64,000 bases of DNA, taken from NCBI GenBank assembly GCA_038373885.1, contig JAWZYV010014436.1, forward strand, positions 1-64,000. Direction: 5' to 3'. Made by a program: the position numbers and the translations under genes. This document shows, piece by piece, positions 34,980-47,708 of this stretch (positions are counted from its first letter, which is position 1; every line of letters starts with the position of its first letter). The stretch is from Cheiracanthium punctorium. Lineage: Eukaryota; Arthropoda; Arachnida; Araneae; Cheiracanthiidae. The notes under the pieces were generated by a model, which was not told where the DNA came from, did no database searches, and was given only the letters and a program-made list of their open reading frames with translations.

Positions 34980-37900
34980 CACATAAGCGAATTAAAAAAA
35001 AAGATTTATTTCTTGTTTACGTTTTGTTTTTCCGCGTAAATGTGAAGGTGATAATGAATTATAGTAAAACAGCTTCAATTATTTTAGCATTGTGTAAATA
35101 TTATATCTGAAGCAAAATAACCCACAGAAAATCAGTTCATTCTTATAAGTAGGCGTGTCTTAAAAGATGATAGCCTCCCTACCTTTCATTATGTCATTTA
35201 TTTCATATTTTGCGTATACATTTTGCTTTAGTGTTTATAAATTTCATAATAAAGTACAGCCAAACAGATTTTGTTTTTTAATACTTGATTTTCTATAATA
35301 AATATTAGAATTGTAACAAAAATGATTAAACAAAATTTTGTACTATTGGAAGGCGTATCCTTAAAGCTGATCACCTCCCCTACTTTCATGATGGGATAAT
35401 TTGTGTGTATGTACATTTATTTAGATTAATTCTTTCTAAATATGAATTATAACAAAATAGAGTGAAATGATGTTTTATTTTTGAATACTTCTTTACTGAT
35501 ATAATTATTACTATTAGAACAAAAATAATACGACAACATCTCGTTACTGTTTGGAGATGTATCTTAAAAATTAACGTAGATACTATTACTGAATAAAAAT
35601 AACCCGCAGCGATCAGTTTTATTGGTAGGAGGGTCTTAAAAGATGATCGCTTCCCACTTCCTTAACTTACACGATGTCATTTAAAGCTTAATTCGTCTAT
35701 ACATTCTGCTTTAGTATTTGTAAATATGAATTTGATAATACAGTACAGTTAAACAGATTTTAATTTTTTATACTTCATTTTCTATTATAAATATTAGAGC
35801 AGTAACAAAACTGATATGACTAAAATTGAGTTCTATTCGAAGGCGTATCCTCAATGCTAATCACCTCTTCTACTTTCATGATGGGATAATTTGTGTGAGT
35901 ATACATTTATTAAAATAGTTGTTTCAAAATTTCAACAAGATAATAAAAGAAAGTGAAAGGGATTTTTTATTTTTGAATAGTTCCATTCCTATATAATTAT
36001 TGTTATTAAAACAAAAATAATACGACAAAATTTCTTTACTGTTATAGGGCGTATCTAAAAAATTAACCACTTCCTTAAAGTACAATAAATACTCCGAGCT
36101 AATTCGTGTGTACGTTTGCTGTAATATCAATAAATATAATTTTGATAATAAAATAGAGTCAAATAGCTTGATTTTTTTATATTTTACTTTCTGTACGATG
36201 ATTATAAGTGACATAGAAAACAATCTCATAACAAATCAGTTCATTTTATGGTAGGCGTGTCTTAAAAGATGATCGCCTCCCTACATTTCATGATGTCATT
36301 TATTTCATAAGTTGTCTATAAACTTTGTTTTAGAGTTTATAAATTTCATAATAAAGTACAGCCAAACATATTTTGATTTTTGAATACTTGATTTTCTATA
36401 GTAAAAACTAGAATTGTAACAAAAATTATTTGGCAAAATTTAGAACTATTTGAAGGCGTATCCTTAAAGCTAATCACCTCCCCTACCTTCATGATGGGAT
36501 TATTTGTGTGTATGTACATTTATTTAGATTTATTCTTTCTAAATATGAATTAGATAAAAAATAGTGTGAAATAAAGTTTATATTTGAATACTTCTTTTCT
36601 GATATAATTATTGCTATTAGAACAAAACTAATACGACAACATTTCATTACTGTATGAAGATGAATATTAAAAGTTAACTTTGTGTGGATATTATTACTGA
36701 AGCAAAAATAACCCTTAGGGATCAGTTCTATCGGTAGGAAAGTCTTAAAAGATGATCGCTTCCTTTACTTTCACGATTTCATTTATAGCATAATTTGTCT
36801 ATACATTCTGCTTTAGTGTTTAGAAATATGATTTTTGATAATATAGTCAAACATAGTTTGACTTTTTAAAAACTTGTTTTTCTATACTAAATATTAGAGC
36901 TGTAACAAAACTCATCTGACAAAAAATTTAGTACTATTAGAAGGCGTATACTGAATGCTAAAAACCTCCCCTACTTTCATAATGGGTTAATTTGTGTGAG
37001 TTTACATTTAATTAAATTAATTGTTTCAAAATTTCATCAAGATAATAAAATAAATTGTAACGGATTTTTATTTTTGAATACTTCATTTCCTATATAATTA
37101 TAGTTATTAGAACAGAATTAATAGGGAAACATTTTATTACTATTTGAACGCGTATCTAACAAATCTGTTTAACTACTTCCTTATAGTACAACAAATACTC
37201 TGAGCTAATTAGTGTGCACGTTTGCCTTAATATCAATATATAGGAATTTGATATTAAAATCCAGTCAAATAGCTTTATTTTTTAATATTTTACTTCCTGT
37301 ACTAAGATTATAACTGACACAGAAAAAATCTCTTAACAAATCAGTTCATTTTGAGTAGGCGTGTCTTAAAGATGATCGCCTCCCTACCTTTCATGATGTC
37401 ATTAAATTCATAATTTGTCTAAACATTTTGTTTTAGTGTTTATAAATTTCACAATAAAGTACAGCCAAACAGATTTTGATTTTTGAATACTTGATTTCCT
37501 ATAAATAAATAAAAATAAATTTTTAATAAAAATGATTTAACAAAATTTAATACTATTGGATGGCGTATCCTTTAAGCAAATCACCTCCCGTTCTTTCATT
37601 ATGGAATAATTTGTGTGTATGTACATTTATTTAGATTTATTGTTTCTAAATATGAATTAGATAACAAAATAGAGTGAAATGAAGTTTTATTTTTGAATAC
37701 TTTTTTTCTGATATAATTATTGCTATTAGAACAAAAATATTACGACAACTTTTCATTACTGTATAAAAATGTATATTAAAAATTAACATTGTGTAGATAT
37801 TATTGAAGCAAAAATAACCCACAGCGATCAGTTCTATTAGTAGGTGAATCTTGAAAGAAGATCGCCTCCTTAATTTTCAGGATGTCATTTAGGACATAAT

Positions 37901-39060
37901 TTGTCTATACATTCTGCTTTAGTGTTTAGAAATACGAATTTGATAATATAGTTAAACAGATTTTAATATTTTAAAACTTGATTTTCTATAATAAATATTA
38001 CAGGTGTAACAAAACTCATCTGACAAAAAATTTAGTACTGTTGGAAGGCGTATTCTCAAGGGTAATCATCTCCCCTACTTTCATGATGGAATAATTTGTG
38101 TGAGTATACATTTATTTAGATTAATTGTTTCAAAATTTCAATAATCTAATAAAATTAAGTGAAACTGATTTTTATTTTTGAATATTTCATTTTCCATATA
38201 ATTATTGTTATATAACGAAATTAATAGGACGCCATTTCATTAATGTTGGAAGGTGTATCTAAAAAATTAACCACTTCCTTCTAGTACAACGAATACTCTG
38301 AGCTAATTTGTGAGTACGTTTGCTTTATTATCATTAAATATGATTTTGATCATCAAATCGAATCAAATAGCTTTATTTTTTAATACTTCACTTTCTATAC
38401 GAAGATTATAACTGACACAGAAAAAATCTCATACCAAACCAGTTCTTTTTGGTAGGTGTGTCTTAAAACTTGATAGCCTCCCTACCTCTCATAATGTAAT
38501 TTGTTGCATAATTTGTCTATGCACTTAGCTTTGTTTATAAATATGAATTTGATAATAAAATAGTAGCAATAGTTTTTTTTTTGTTTTATTACTTTCTTAT
38601 AAATATCATGTGTTACTGGCAGGCACATATCCAGAAAAACAATTTGGAGGGTCCAAAGGAGAAAAAAGGCTGAATTTTTCACAAAAAGACTATATCATTA
38701 TCATTTAGTAATAAAAATGAAAATTTCGGGATGGGGGCGGTCCGGACCCCCTGGACCCCCCCCCCCCGTAAATACGACCTTGGTTACTGGAACAAAAAAA
38801 ATTATCTGACAGCAATTTAGTATTTCTAGAGGGCGTACGCTGGTCGTTAATGTAATGACTTGTTTCATAATAGGATAATTTGTGTAAACATTTTTGCTCA
38901 AGATTTTATGAATCTGAATTTAATAATAAGAATATTTTCTGCATAAATATTATTGCTAGGATAAACTTAATCTGACTGCATTGGAATACTATTGCAAGGC
39001 GTATCTTAAACAATAACAATTTCTTGTAACATATTGAACATAATGGGGTAATTTGTGTAA
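34980..39060 (+). repeat. Satellite with ~1.1 kb higher-order repeat, unit A
   Basis: Monomers of about 200-205 bp each contain a core like AGGCGT(A/G)TC-TTAAA followed by CCTCCC. Monomer types alternate, and the type reading GGCGTGTCTTAAAAGATGAT recurs at about 35145, 36254, 37356 and 38455, spaced 1.10-1.11 kb. Each higher-order unit therefore has about five monomers, and there are three full units. It is interrupted by a MITE at 38620-38782. No coding potential; reading frames here are AT-rich noise. Confidence 0.85.
38620..38782. mobile_element. hAT-type MITE (163 bp), private to unit A
   Basis: The left end CAGGCACATATCCAGAA and the right end (inverted) CAAGGTCGTATTTACGG are flanked by the perfect 8-bp duplication GTTACTGG (38612-38619 and 38783-38790). 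Unit B has the uninterrupted site (TGTTACTGGAACAAAA near 46550). Confidence 0.93.
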
Positions 39061-39777
39061 ACCACTTGATTATGTATATAAAACTGAGTTTGATAACAAA
39101 TAAGAATCAAAGAGTTTTTTTCACTTTTTAATAATTTATTTTCTATAGAAACATAGTAACTGCGAGAAAAATAATTTGACATTTGACAATAATTCAGAAA
39201 ATTAACAAAGGGAAGAGCTCAGAATTATCACGGACTGCCTGAGCTGGCAATTTTTTTTTTCTTTTTTGAATATATGCAGAAAATTGTTTTTCTTTCTGTA
39301 CTGATCATTTTATAAGTATTTTAGATAAAAATACAAATATTAAATGAAATAATTGTAATCCGAGTTACTAGAACTACACCCTAGAAAAACAAGTAGGTGT
39401 AGTCATATGTATTTTTAAATAAGGTAATCACTTCCCTCCTTTTCATAATGTATTTTACGGACTAATTTGTACTTATAGATTGGTTTAGTATGTATAAATT
39501 GGAATTTGATAAATAGAGTCAAACAGCTTTTGATTTTTAAAGTGCAGTACTTTCGCATGGTGTATTCAAACTTTCTTGTGTATACTAATGTACTACAATT
39601 ACAGTATAATTATATGAAACACTGAAAGTTCTAATGATTTCTATATATTGGTATTCTATGTCGTTGTTTCTGATAACAAATCTCCCACATTAATAGCATA
39701 CAGCATTAGTGATGGCCTCTCACCAGTAATTTTTTGAAGGAATGTACAAACTGTAATAACTTGCAATTTTCCAGCTC
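39061..39777 (+). promoter_or_regulatory. Upstream region of U1 copy B
   Basis: Paralogous to about 46830-47545 upstream of U1 copy C. The last ~75 bp share CTCACCAGTAATTTTTTGAAGG about 45-65 bp before the first U1 base, the usual place of the snRNA proximal sequence element. That role is inferred from position and conservation only. Further upstream is AT-rich with no gene. Confidence 0.4.
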
Positions 39778-39940
39778 ATACTTACCTGGCACTGGGGTAT
39801 GCCTTGATCAGCAAGGAGGCTCCCCCGAGCAGAGGTCCCTCATTGCACTTCGGGGGACTGACGTTCGCCACATCCGCAAATTGCGGTTGCTTGGGGTGCA
39901 TAATTTTTGGTAGCTGGGACTGCGTTCGCGCTGTCCCTAC
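39778..39940 (+). ncRNA. U1 snRNA, copy B
   Basis: A full-length ~163-nt U1: 5' end ATACTTACCTGG (canonical 5' splice-site complement), stem-loop I with GATCAGCAAGG, stem-loop II with ATTGCACTTCGG (U1A site), stem-loop III CCGCAAATTGCGG, Sm site AATTTTTGG (39902-39910) and stem-loop IV GGGACTGCGTTCGCGCTGTCCC. U1 recognises 5' splice sites in the spliceosome. It is identical over all 163 nt to copy C although the flanks differ, arguing for function or gene conversion. The 70K loop reads CAGCAAG where the consensus is CANGAAG. The terminal dinucleotide is uncertain. Reading frames across it on both strands are artefacts. Confidence 0.95.
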
Positions 39941-39975
39941 GATTAAAAGAGCAGTTTTAACACGCAGTACGGCCT
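39941..39975 (+). promoter_or_regulatory. Conserved 3' flank of U1 copy B (possible 3' box)
   Basis: The first ~34 nt after the U1 body (starting GATTAAAAGAGCAGTTTTAAC) are identical to the same position after copy C (47709 on), before the flanks begin to differ. An A-rich purine block here resembles the snRNA 3' processing box. The role is inferred. Confidence 0.35.
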
Positions 39976-42602
39976 GTAGGTTTACTTGTATGCGTATTAT
40001 TATACCAAAGTACTCGATTATGGGACCACAGAGGGACAGGTACGTTTTTAATGTACGTTTTTTTTTTTTTTTTTTCAAGCACTCTTCTCCCCAGTAACTT
40101 CTGAAATTTTCTCATAAAAATTTACTGGAAGTTTAATACAAATTATAATCATGTTTCTTTTATTTAATAAAGAATGAAATATTAAACACAATACTAGTCT
40201 TCTGAGTAGGACGGAAGCATAATATGGTTTAAAACTCAATTATTTATGTAATTAGTAGTCACAAATAAACCAGTGTTTGGATTTGTTTTATCCCCATCTC
40301 TCGGTGTATACATCATCGTGAAATTATACATATTTTTTGTTTAATTCTTAAGCTGCTGATGGCTGTAGTGTTAACAAATATTACCGCTGAAGAGAACGAG
40401 AATAATTAAACTAGTCTTATCAAGTAATATTTTGTAAAGAAAGTTTTTATTTTCCTAATAACTTTTGATTGATTAACTTAATTTTATATTCATTTATGTA
40501 TTCTAGAAAGTGGTGAAATGGCGTCTAACGTTATCAGTTAGAATACGTAATCATTTAAATGCGATAACATGATGTCATACGCTAGTTAATTTATATAGAG
40601 CTGTTTCACCTATGTTATTGCCACTACGTCACACCTTAGCAACCTATTTTTTTTGGTTAAACATTCGTTCATTTGAGAATGCTCATTGGCCGAAAACGTG
40701 GCTTTGTATGCCTAAATATCCGAGTTGACCTAAAAAAAATTTCAGTGACTTCACGTGAAAATACTCTATTGAACGGTAAAAATTTTTTTAAAGCTCCACC
40801 TATTACCGAAAGAAAAACAGTTAAATTTGGAACATTTTCATATTTTAAAGACTCACTGAAGTGAAGTATATTAAAAGCGTATCATAATCCATGCGTACTC
40901 CATAATTTTCTTCCTTATTCCATTAAGTTGGAAAGTGCATCATTATTCATTAGTATGCCGTATTTTTCTTCCTTTTTCCGTAAGCACATCTTTGGAAAAG
41001 AAATCTATATCAAAATCGCCTACTAAGACTGTTTTACAATCTTCGCAAGGCATATTCTCTCCATACTTTTCCTTTGTAATAAACTGTTCCGTTTGTCAGT
41101 TACTAGGCAAATTAGAAGATACCGCCAAGCTTCGTTCGGTTTTAAAGACATTTTTGCATCAAATTAAGCTATCATGGTCCCTAAAGTCCAGGGTCCAGTC
41201 CTAAGGGGAAGGGGGGGGGGAGTTTTGCCTTACGCATATTTTTTAATTACTATAACTAATACAAAGTAGAAATAGTGTTTTGATATTTCTTACCAATGAA
41301 ATCGTAGGAGACTGTACAGATAGTTGTAGCTTAAAACTGAAAATAACGTGCTTATGATCAACCGTTTATCATGAACGTTCAGTAAACTTGTCACTACGGG
41401 AGTTGCGTGAACTTGCGTGCGTATTATCTCCATTCTTTCTTCCTGCTGGGCTCACCGAGAGGGAGGGGATAGGGGAGACAGTTGCTGCCGGGCCCAGGCT
41501 TTGGGTGGGGGCGTCATTTGATTGAAATTTTATCGTGTATGGAAAATTTTGTACAAGTAGCTTCTGGTAAATTAAAAATGATTAGAAAATGTTCTATTGA
41601 ATATTTGTGGAGACATTGGTGTACGTAAAAGCATTATTGAACAGACTTCACTATATTTTTTACGAAATAAAAGAAAACAATAGGATTCCCTTTGGTTGAA
41701 AATTCAGTTTTGGTATTTTTTATTAAGGCAAAGCTGCTCGTGGGCTATCTGCCTAAGGAGGGGTACCATGGGCAAGTACTTTTTTAAGGATTCTAAAGTG
41801 TATTCATGCTCCGTCTGAATAAAACCGCCCAAAACTCGAGACCGTTGTTAAAGCGATATGGCCGAATTGATATTTTTTTCTATAACAACATGATAAATTA
41901 AATATGTATATATAGTATGTTTCGTTCATTAACACATTTTGGAGCCTCTTATAAAATGTGTTGCATAGCTTTGAGATGTTTTTGGGAAAGAAATGATGTT
42001 CCTTTATAATACTTATTTCAATTTTTCATAAAAACCAAAATCCTCCACACAATTGTAATCGCAACTAATAATTTTTAGCTCTCTAATACCAATATATTTG
42101 ATATTTAACATGCGTAGTTAAATTATTCGGCAATAATACAACTAGTAGTATTAGAGTACAGTAATATACCAAACTTAACGCTATAGGTTGTACCAAAAGA
42201 TAACCGCGTAAGTAGTTGTATGATTTCGCATATAAATATGCACATACAAATTATTTTTAATTAGGCCGAATATTAAAGAAAACAAGAATTTAGAAAAAAA
42301 ATGCTTAATAAAATCGGACAGTATACAGGTATAGCAGATTTTATTACTAAAAGCATAAACCAAAGTTATTTTGGAAGTAAACAGCAGACGAATCGGCGCG
42401 CTCTGAAAATCACGTAACTCCCGGGTAATTTATGTCTAGGTACAACTGTATTTATTCATAGTACTCATGCGGATATGATTATTATCTCTATTAGAAAATT
42501 AGAAAAGGCTACGTTAGTCTTGAAATGATGCGGATAATGGGTGTTTTATAGCACAAATTGCCGAATGTTTCAGCACGCGTGTAAAAGAAAAAAAAAATCT
42601 AC

Positions 42603-43016
42603 TGTCCTATAGAAATATTTTTTAAGTTGTTGTTCTCAAAAACAAACAGAAGACATCTACTCAACGGCTATTAAGTTGCGGCTAGTACAAAGCTAAAAAC
42701 AGTATTCGCAATATCCCAAACGGGAATGACAGGTAAGAACTTTATCCCAATATGCATGCCGGTTTCATTAGAATATATTAAAATTGAAACCATAATTATA
42801 CCGCCAAACCACTTATTCATTGAGGGGGGGGGGAGCATGAAGGACGTCACGGCAAAAATACAAATCCAGAGGCACACTTCACCTTTTATTTTTAATATCA
42901 TGCACCAGAAATGGATTTAATATCACCAATTTTTAAGACACTCGTGTTCTATGGAGACACTTGAGTTACATGATCACAGCTAACTTTTTAAAAAATATTC
43001 TGAAGAGATTTCCTCA
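42603..43016. mobile_element. Insertion in unit B, possible MITE
   Basis: About 414 bp absent from the paralogous position in unit A (near 32300). Its two ends share an inverted GAATATTTTTTAA-type segment (near 42620 and 42995). It contains a G-run near 42824-42833. No target duplication could be fixed. Confidence 0.45.
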
Positions 43017-43619
43017 GGATATCTACGTTGAAGAGAAGGAGGGTGAATCTTATGTAAAAATTGTACCTACAGATTCAAAAGGGTAAAAGTTGCAAAAACT
43101 GTTCACTATTTAATGGAACACGAAGAAAAATACATATTCAATAAATTGAACTAAGATAAATTTTTGAAGGATGCATTTTTAAAAAGATATTTTTTTACGT
43201 ATTTGTGAAAATTTGCAAGTCAATCAGCCTAAAATGGTGTAAATTGTATTACACTTTTTCAGGAGCAGCTACGTCTTAGTCAAAACATATTAGCAATTTT
43301 TCTGATTTCTAAAAAAGTTTACTGAAAAAGTGTAATACAATTTACACCATTTTAGGCTGATTGACTTGCAAATTTTCACAAATACGTAAAATAATATCTT
43401 TTTAAAAGTGCACCCTTCAAAAATTTATCTTAGTTCAATTTATTGAATATGTATTTTTCTTCGTATTCCATGAAATAGTGAACAGTTTTGGTAACTTTCA
43501 CCCTTTTGAATCTGTAGGTACAATTTTTACGTAAGATTCACCCTCCTTCTCTTCAACGTAGATATCCTTTAGAAAGAAGAAAAATTGCTAATATGTTTTG
43601 ACTAAGACGTAGCTGCTCC
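43017..43619. repeat. Inverted duplication X-rc(XY)-Y
   Basis: 43017-43262 (X) is followed by the reverse complement of the next ~60 bp (43263-43321), then by the reverse complement of X itself (about 43322-43568), and finally by the normal-orientation Y (about 43570-43619). In unit A the order is simply X then Y (32301-32600). The arms are about 245 bp and nearly identical. Confidence 0.9.
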
Positions 43620-44039
43620 AGCTTTTATTTATTCTACCCTCACAGAGCTACTTCCCGAAATAAAAATGGGTAAAAAACAGCGACCGGGTTTATTTTTTAA
43701 TTTTGAAATAGCGTAAAATTTTTTCTACTTTATTTGCAATATTATGCAAAATTTCAGCTTGATTGATTGATGACGGAAAAAGTTTGCTTTTGAGTGGTAC
43801 GAATCGAAAGCTTTCCAAAATCCGTGATTAGCGTAACTATACATTAGGACACGTGCACGCAGGCACAGTATGGACATCCTATATAATTTAATATTATGTC
43901 TTCTTTCCTCCCATCTAAAATCAGAAAGCATTACTGATTAATGTGTTAATGGAATTTTCAAATTTAATACAACAGTTAGAAAAGCTTCAATAACTACCAT
44001 GTCTTGAAATTAATAGATAAAAGAAAAAAAAAGGACTGT

Positions 44040-46830
44040 TATCAGATAAGCGAATTAAAAAAAGATAATTTCTTTCTTATATACCTTTTGTTTTTGCGCA
44101 TAAATGTGAAGGTGATAATGAATTTGAGTAAAATAGCTTCAATTATTTAAGCATTGTGTAAATATTGCAGTTGAAGCAAAATAACCCGCAGAAATCGGTT
44201 TATTCTATTGGTAGGCGTGTCTTAGAAGATGATCGCCTCCCTACCTTTCATGATGTCTTTTATTTCTTAATTTGTGCATACATTTTGTTTTAGTATTTAT
44301 AAATTTCATAATAAAGTACACCCAAACAGATTTCGATAATACTTGATTTTCAATAATAAATATTAGAATTGTAACAAAAATGATTTGACAAAATTTAGTA
44401 CTATTTGAAGGCGTATCCTTAAAGCTAATCACCTCCCCTACTTATGGGATAATTTGAGTGTATGTACATTATTTAGATTAATTGTTTCTAAATAGGAATG
44501 AGATAACAAAAGAATGAAATGAAGTTTTATTTTTGAATACTTCTTTTCTGTTATAATTATTGCTGTTAGAACAAAAATAATACTACAACATTTCATTAGA
44601 AATTAACATTGTGTTGATATTATTACCATGGGCGCGGGCAGCATAGGGTAAGGGGGGCAATGCCGCCCTGGATTTTTGTATGGAGTGTTTTCCCTTGCTT
44701 TTTTGCTCTTTCCAACATGGTAACCATACGTTAAAGTAGTCTTTGCCCCCTTGAGTAGTCTTTGACACCCCTGGGAAATATTCTGCGGCGCCAATGATTA
44801 TTACTGAAGCAAAAATAACCCGTAGCGATCACTTCTACCGGTAGGCGAGTCTTAAAAACGATCGCTTCCTTAACTTTCACGATGTCATTTATGGCATAAT
44901 TTGTCTATACATTTTGCTTTAGTGTTTAGAAATATGAATTTGATAATAAAATGTAGTCAAACAGATTTTAATTTTTTAAAACTCGATTTTCTATAATAAT
45001 TATTAGAGCTGTAACAAAACTCATCTGACAAAAAAATTTAGTACTATTGGAAGGCGTATCCTTAAAGCTAATCTCCTCCCCTACTTTCGTGATGGGATAA
45101 TTTGTGTGTATGTACATTTATTCAGATTGTTTCTAAATATGAATTAGTTAACAAAATAAAGTGAAATGAAGTTTTATTTTGAATACTTCTTTTCAAAATA
45201 ACCTTTATTTTTTAATACTTTACTTTCTATAGGAAGATTATTAATGACACAGAAAAATCTCATAACAAATCAGTTCTTTTTTGGTAGGCGTGTCTTAAAA
45301 GATGATTGCCTCCCTACTTTCCATGATGTCATTTATTTCATTATATGTCTATACTTTTTGTTTTACTATTTATATAGTTCATAATAAAGTAAATCTAAAC
45401 ATATTTTGATATTTTATTAGTTGATTTTCTATAATAGAGTTGTAACAAAAATGTTTTGGACAAAATTTCGTACTATTTGAAGGCGTATCCTTAAAGCTAA
45501 TCACCTCCCCTACTTTATATGATGGGATAATTTGTGTGGATGTACATTCATTTAGATTAATTGTTTCTAAAGATGAATTAGATAACAAAATAGAGTGAAA
45601 TGAAGTTTATTTTTGAATACTTCTTTTCTGATACAATTATTGCTATTAGAACAAAAATAATACATTTCATTACTGTATGAAGATGTATATTAAAAATTAA
45701 CACTGTGTACATATTATTACTGAAGCAAAAATAACCCGCAGGGATCAGTTCTATTGGTAGGCGAGTCTTAAAAGATGATCGCTTCCTAACTTTCACGATG
45801 TCATTTATGGCATAATTTGTCTATGCATTCTGCTTTAGACAAATTACGCCGTAAATTACTGTTTAGGAATATGAATAGGACGATGATAAAGTATAGTGAA
45901 ACAGATTTTGATTTTTTAAAACTTGATTTTCTATAATAAATATTAGAGCTGCAAAAAAACTCATCTGACAAAAAATGCAGTACTATTGGAAGGCGTATTC
46001 TCAAGGCTAGCCACCTCCCCTACTTTCATGATGGAATAATTTGTGTGAGTATTCATTTATTTAGATTATTTGTTTCAAAAAGGCAATAAAATAAAGTGAA
46101 ACGGATATTCATTTTTGAATACTTCATTTCCTATGTAATTATTGTTATAAAACAAAATTAATAGGACAACATTTCATTACTGTTGGAAGGCGTATCTAAA
46201 AAATTAACCACTTCCTTATAGTACAACGAATACTCTGAGCTAATTTGTGTGCACGTTTGTTTTAATATCAATAAATATGAAATTGATAATAAAATCGAGT
46301 CAAAAAGCTTTACTTTTTAATACTTTACTGTATATACGAAGATTATAATTGACACAGAAAAAAATCTCATAACAAATCAGTTATTTTTGGTAGGTGTGTC
46401 TTAAAACATGATAGCCTCCCTATCTCTCATGATGTAATTTGTTGCATAATTTATCTACGTACTTAGCTTTGTTTATAAAAATGAATTTGATAATAAAATA
46501 GTATCAATAGTTTTTGATTGCTTTATTACTTTCATATAAATATCATGTGTTACTGGAACAAAAATTATCTGACAGCAATTTAGTATTAGTAGAGGGCGTA
46601 CGCTGGTCGTTAATGTGATGACTTCCCATGTTTCATGACAGCATAATTAGTGTCAACATTTTTGCTCAAGATTTTATAAATCTTAATTTAATAATAAGAA
46701 TATTTTCTGTATAATTATTATTGATGGAACAAAAGTAATCTGACTGCATGGGAATACTATTGCAAGGCGTATCTTAAACAATAACAACTTCCCTATAACA
46801 TATTGAACATAATGGGGTAATTTGTGTATA
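44040..46830 (+). repeat. Satellite with ~1.1 kb higher-order repeat, unit B
   Basis: Same ~205-bp monomers as in unit A. The GGCGTGTCTTA(A/G)AAGATGAT type recurs at about 44215, 45295 and 46390, about 1.08-1.10 kb apart. There are two full higher-order units against three in unit A. A MITE interrupts it at 44627-44796. Confidence 0.85.
44627..44796. mobile_element. hAT-type MITE (170 bp), private to unit B
   Basis: The ends CATGGGCGCGGGCAGCA and (inverted) CATTGGCGCCGCAGAAT are flanked by the perfect 8-bp duplication ATTATTAC (44619-44626 and 44797-44804). The paralogous satellite sites in unit A (for example GATATTATTACTGAAGC near 36690) are uninterrupted. Confidence 0.92.
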
Positions 46831-47545
46831 CCACTTGCTTATGTAGATAAAACTGAGTTTGATAACAAATAAGAATCAAAGAGTTCTTTTTCACTTTTTA
46901 ATAATTTATTTTCAATAGAAACATAATAGCTGCTAGAAATATAATTTGATATTTGACATTAATTCAGAAAATGAAAAAAGGGAAGAGCTCAGAATTATCA
47001 CGGAACTGCCTGAGCTGGCAATTTTTTTTTCTATTTTGAATATATGCAGAAAATTGTTTTTCTTTCTGCGTTGATCGTATTACAAGTACTTTAGATAAAA
47101 ACACAAATATTAAATGAAATTATTGTAATCTGAGTTACTAGAACTACGCCCCGAGAAAACAAACAGGTGTAGTCATATGTATTTTTAAATAAGGTAATCA
47201 CTTCTCTCCTTTTCGTGATGTATTTTATGGACTATAATTTGTATTTATAGCTGGGTTTAGTATGTATAAATTGGAATTTGATAATTAGTGTCAAACAGCT
47301 TTTGATTTTTAAAGTGCAGTACTTTCGCATGGTGTATTCAAACTTTCCTGTGTATACTAATGTACTACAATTACAGTATAATTATATGAAACACTGAAAT
47401 TTCTAATTATTCCTGTATATTGGTATTCTATTTCATTGTTTCTGATAAATCTCCCACACTTTAGCATGCAGCATTAGTGTTGGCCTCTCACCAGTAATTT
47501 TTTGAAGGAAAGTACAAATTGAAGTAACTTGCAATATTCCAGCTC

Positions 47546-47708
47546 ATACTTACCTGGCACTGGGGTATGCCTTGATCAGCAAGGAGGCTCCCCCGAGCAG
47601 AGGTCCCTCATTGCACTTCGGGGGACTGACGTTCGCCACATCCGCAAATTGCGGTTGCTTGGGGTGCATAATTTTTGGTAGCTGGGACTGCGTTCGCGCT
47701 GTCCCTAC
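47546..47708 (+). ncRNA. U1 snRNA, copy C
   Basis: Identical to copy B across all 163 positions, including the canonical ATACTTACCTGG 5' end, stem-loops I-IV and the Sm site AATTTTTGG. The upstream region is paralogous to that of copy B with about 5 differences in the last 57 bp. The downstream flank is interrupted 118 bp after the gene by the mariner-ended composite at 47827. Confidence 0.95.

Larger units (their letters stand above)
30080..39777 (+). repeat. Duplicated unit A (U1-linked)
   Basis: 30080-32995 aligns with 40780-44010 and 34965-39777 aligns with 44016-47545, in the same orientation. Landmarks shared are ATTAAAAGCGTATCATAATCC (start), AACCGTTTATCATGAACGTT, GGTACCATGGG, and GCGAATTAAAAAAA (34990 and 44052). 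Between these two blocks unit A carries a private 1.9 kb element (33040-34960). It also has private MITEs at 30958 and 38620. No protein-coding gene is visible. Confidence 0.9.
39941..47545 (+). repeat. Duplicated unit B (U1-linked)
   Basis: Same-strand paralogue of unit A, and its right part (44016-47545) leads into U1 copy C. 39941-40390 is also paralogous to 47709-47826 plus 53116-53450. Private features are an insertion at 42603-43016, an inverted duplication at 43017-43619 and a MITE at 44627. The block 40391-40780 (AT-rich, including a TTTTTTTTTGG stretch near 40650) has no counterpart in unit A. No gene in the unit other than U1. Confidence 0.9.

Noticed and set aside
39782..40097. Open frames of 97-98 codons on both strands (and equivalents at 47550-47889 and 29903-30121)
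   Set aside because: They overlie U1 snRNA genes. The frame is conserved because the RNA is, and the translations have no domain.
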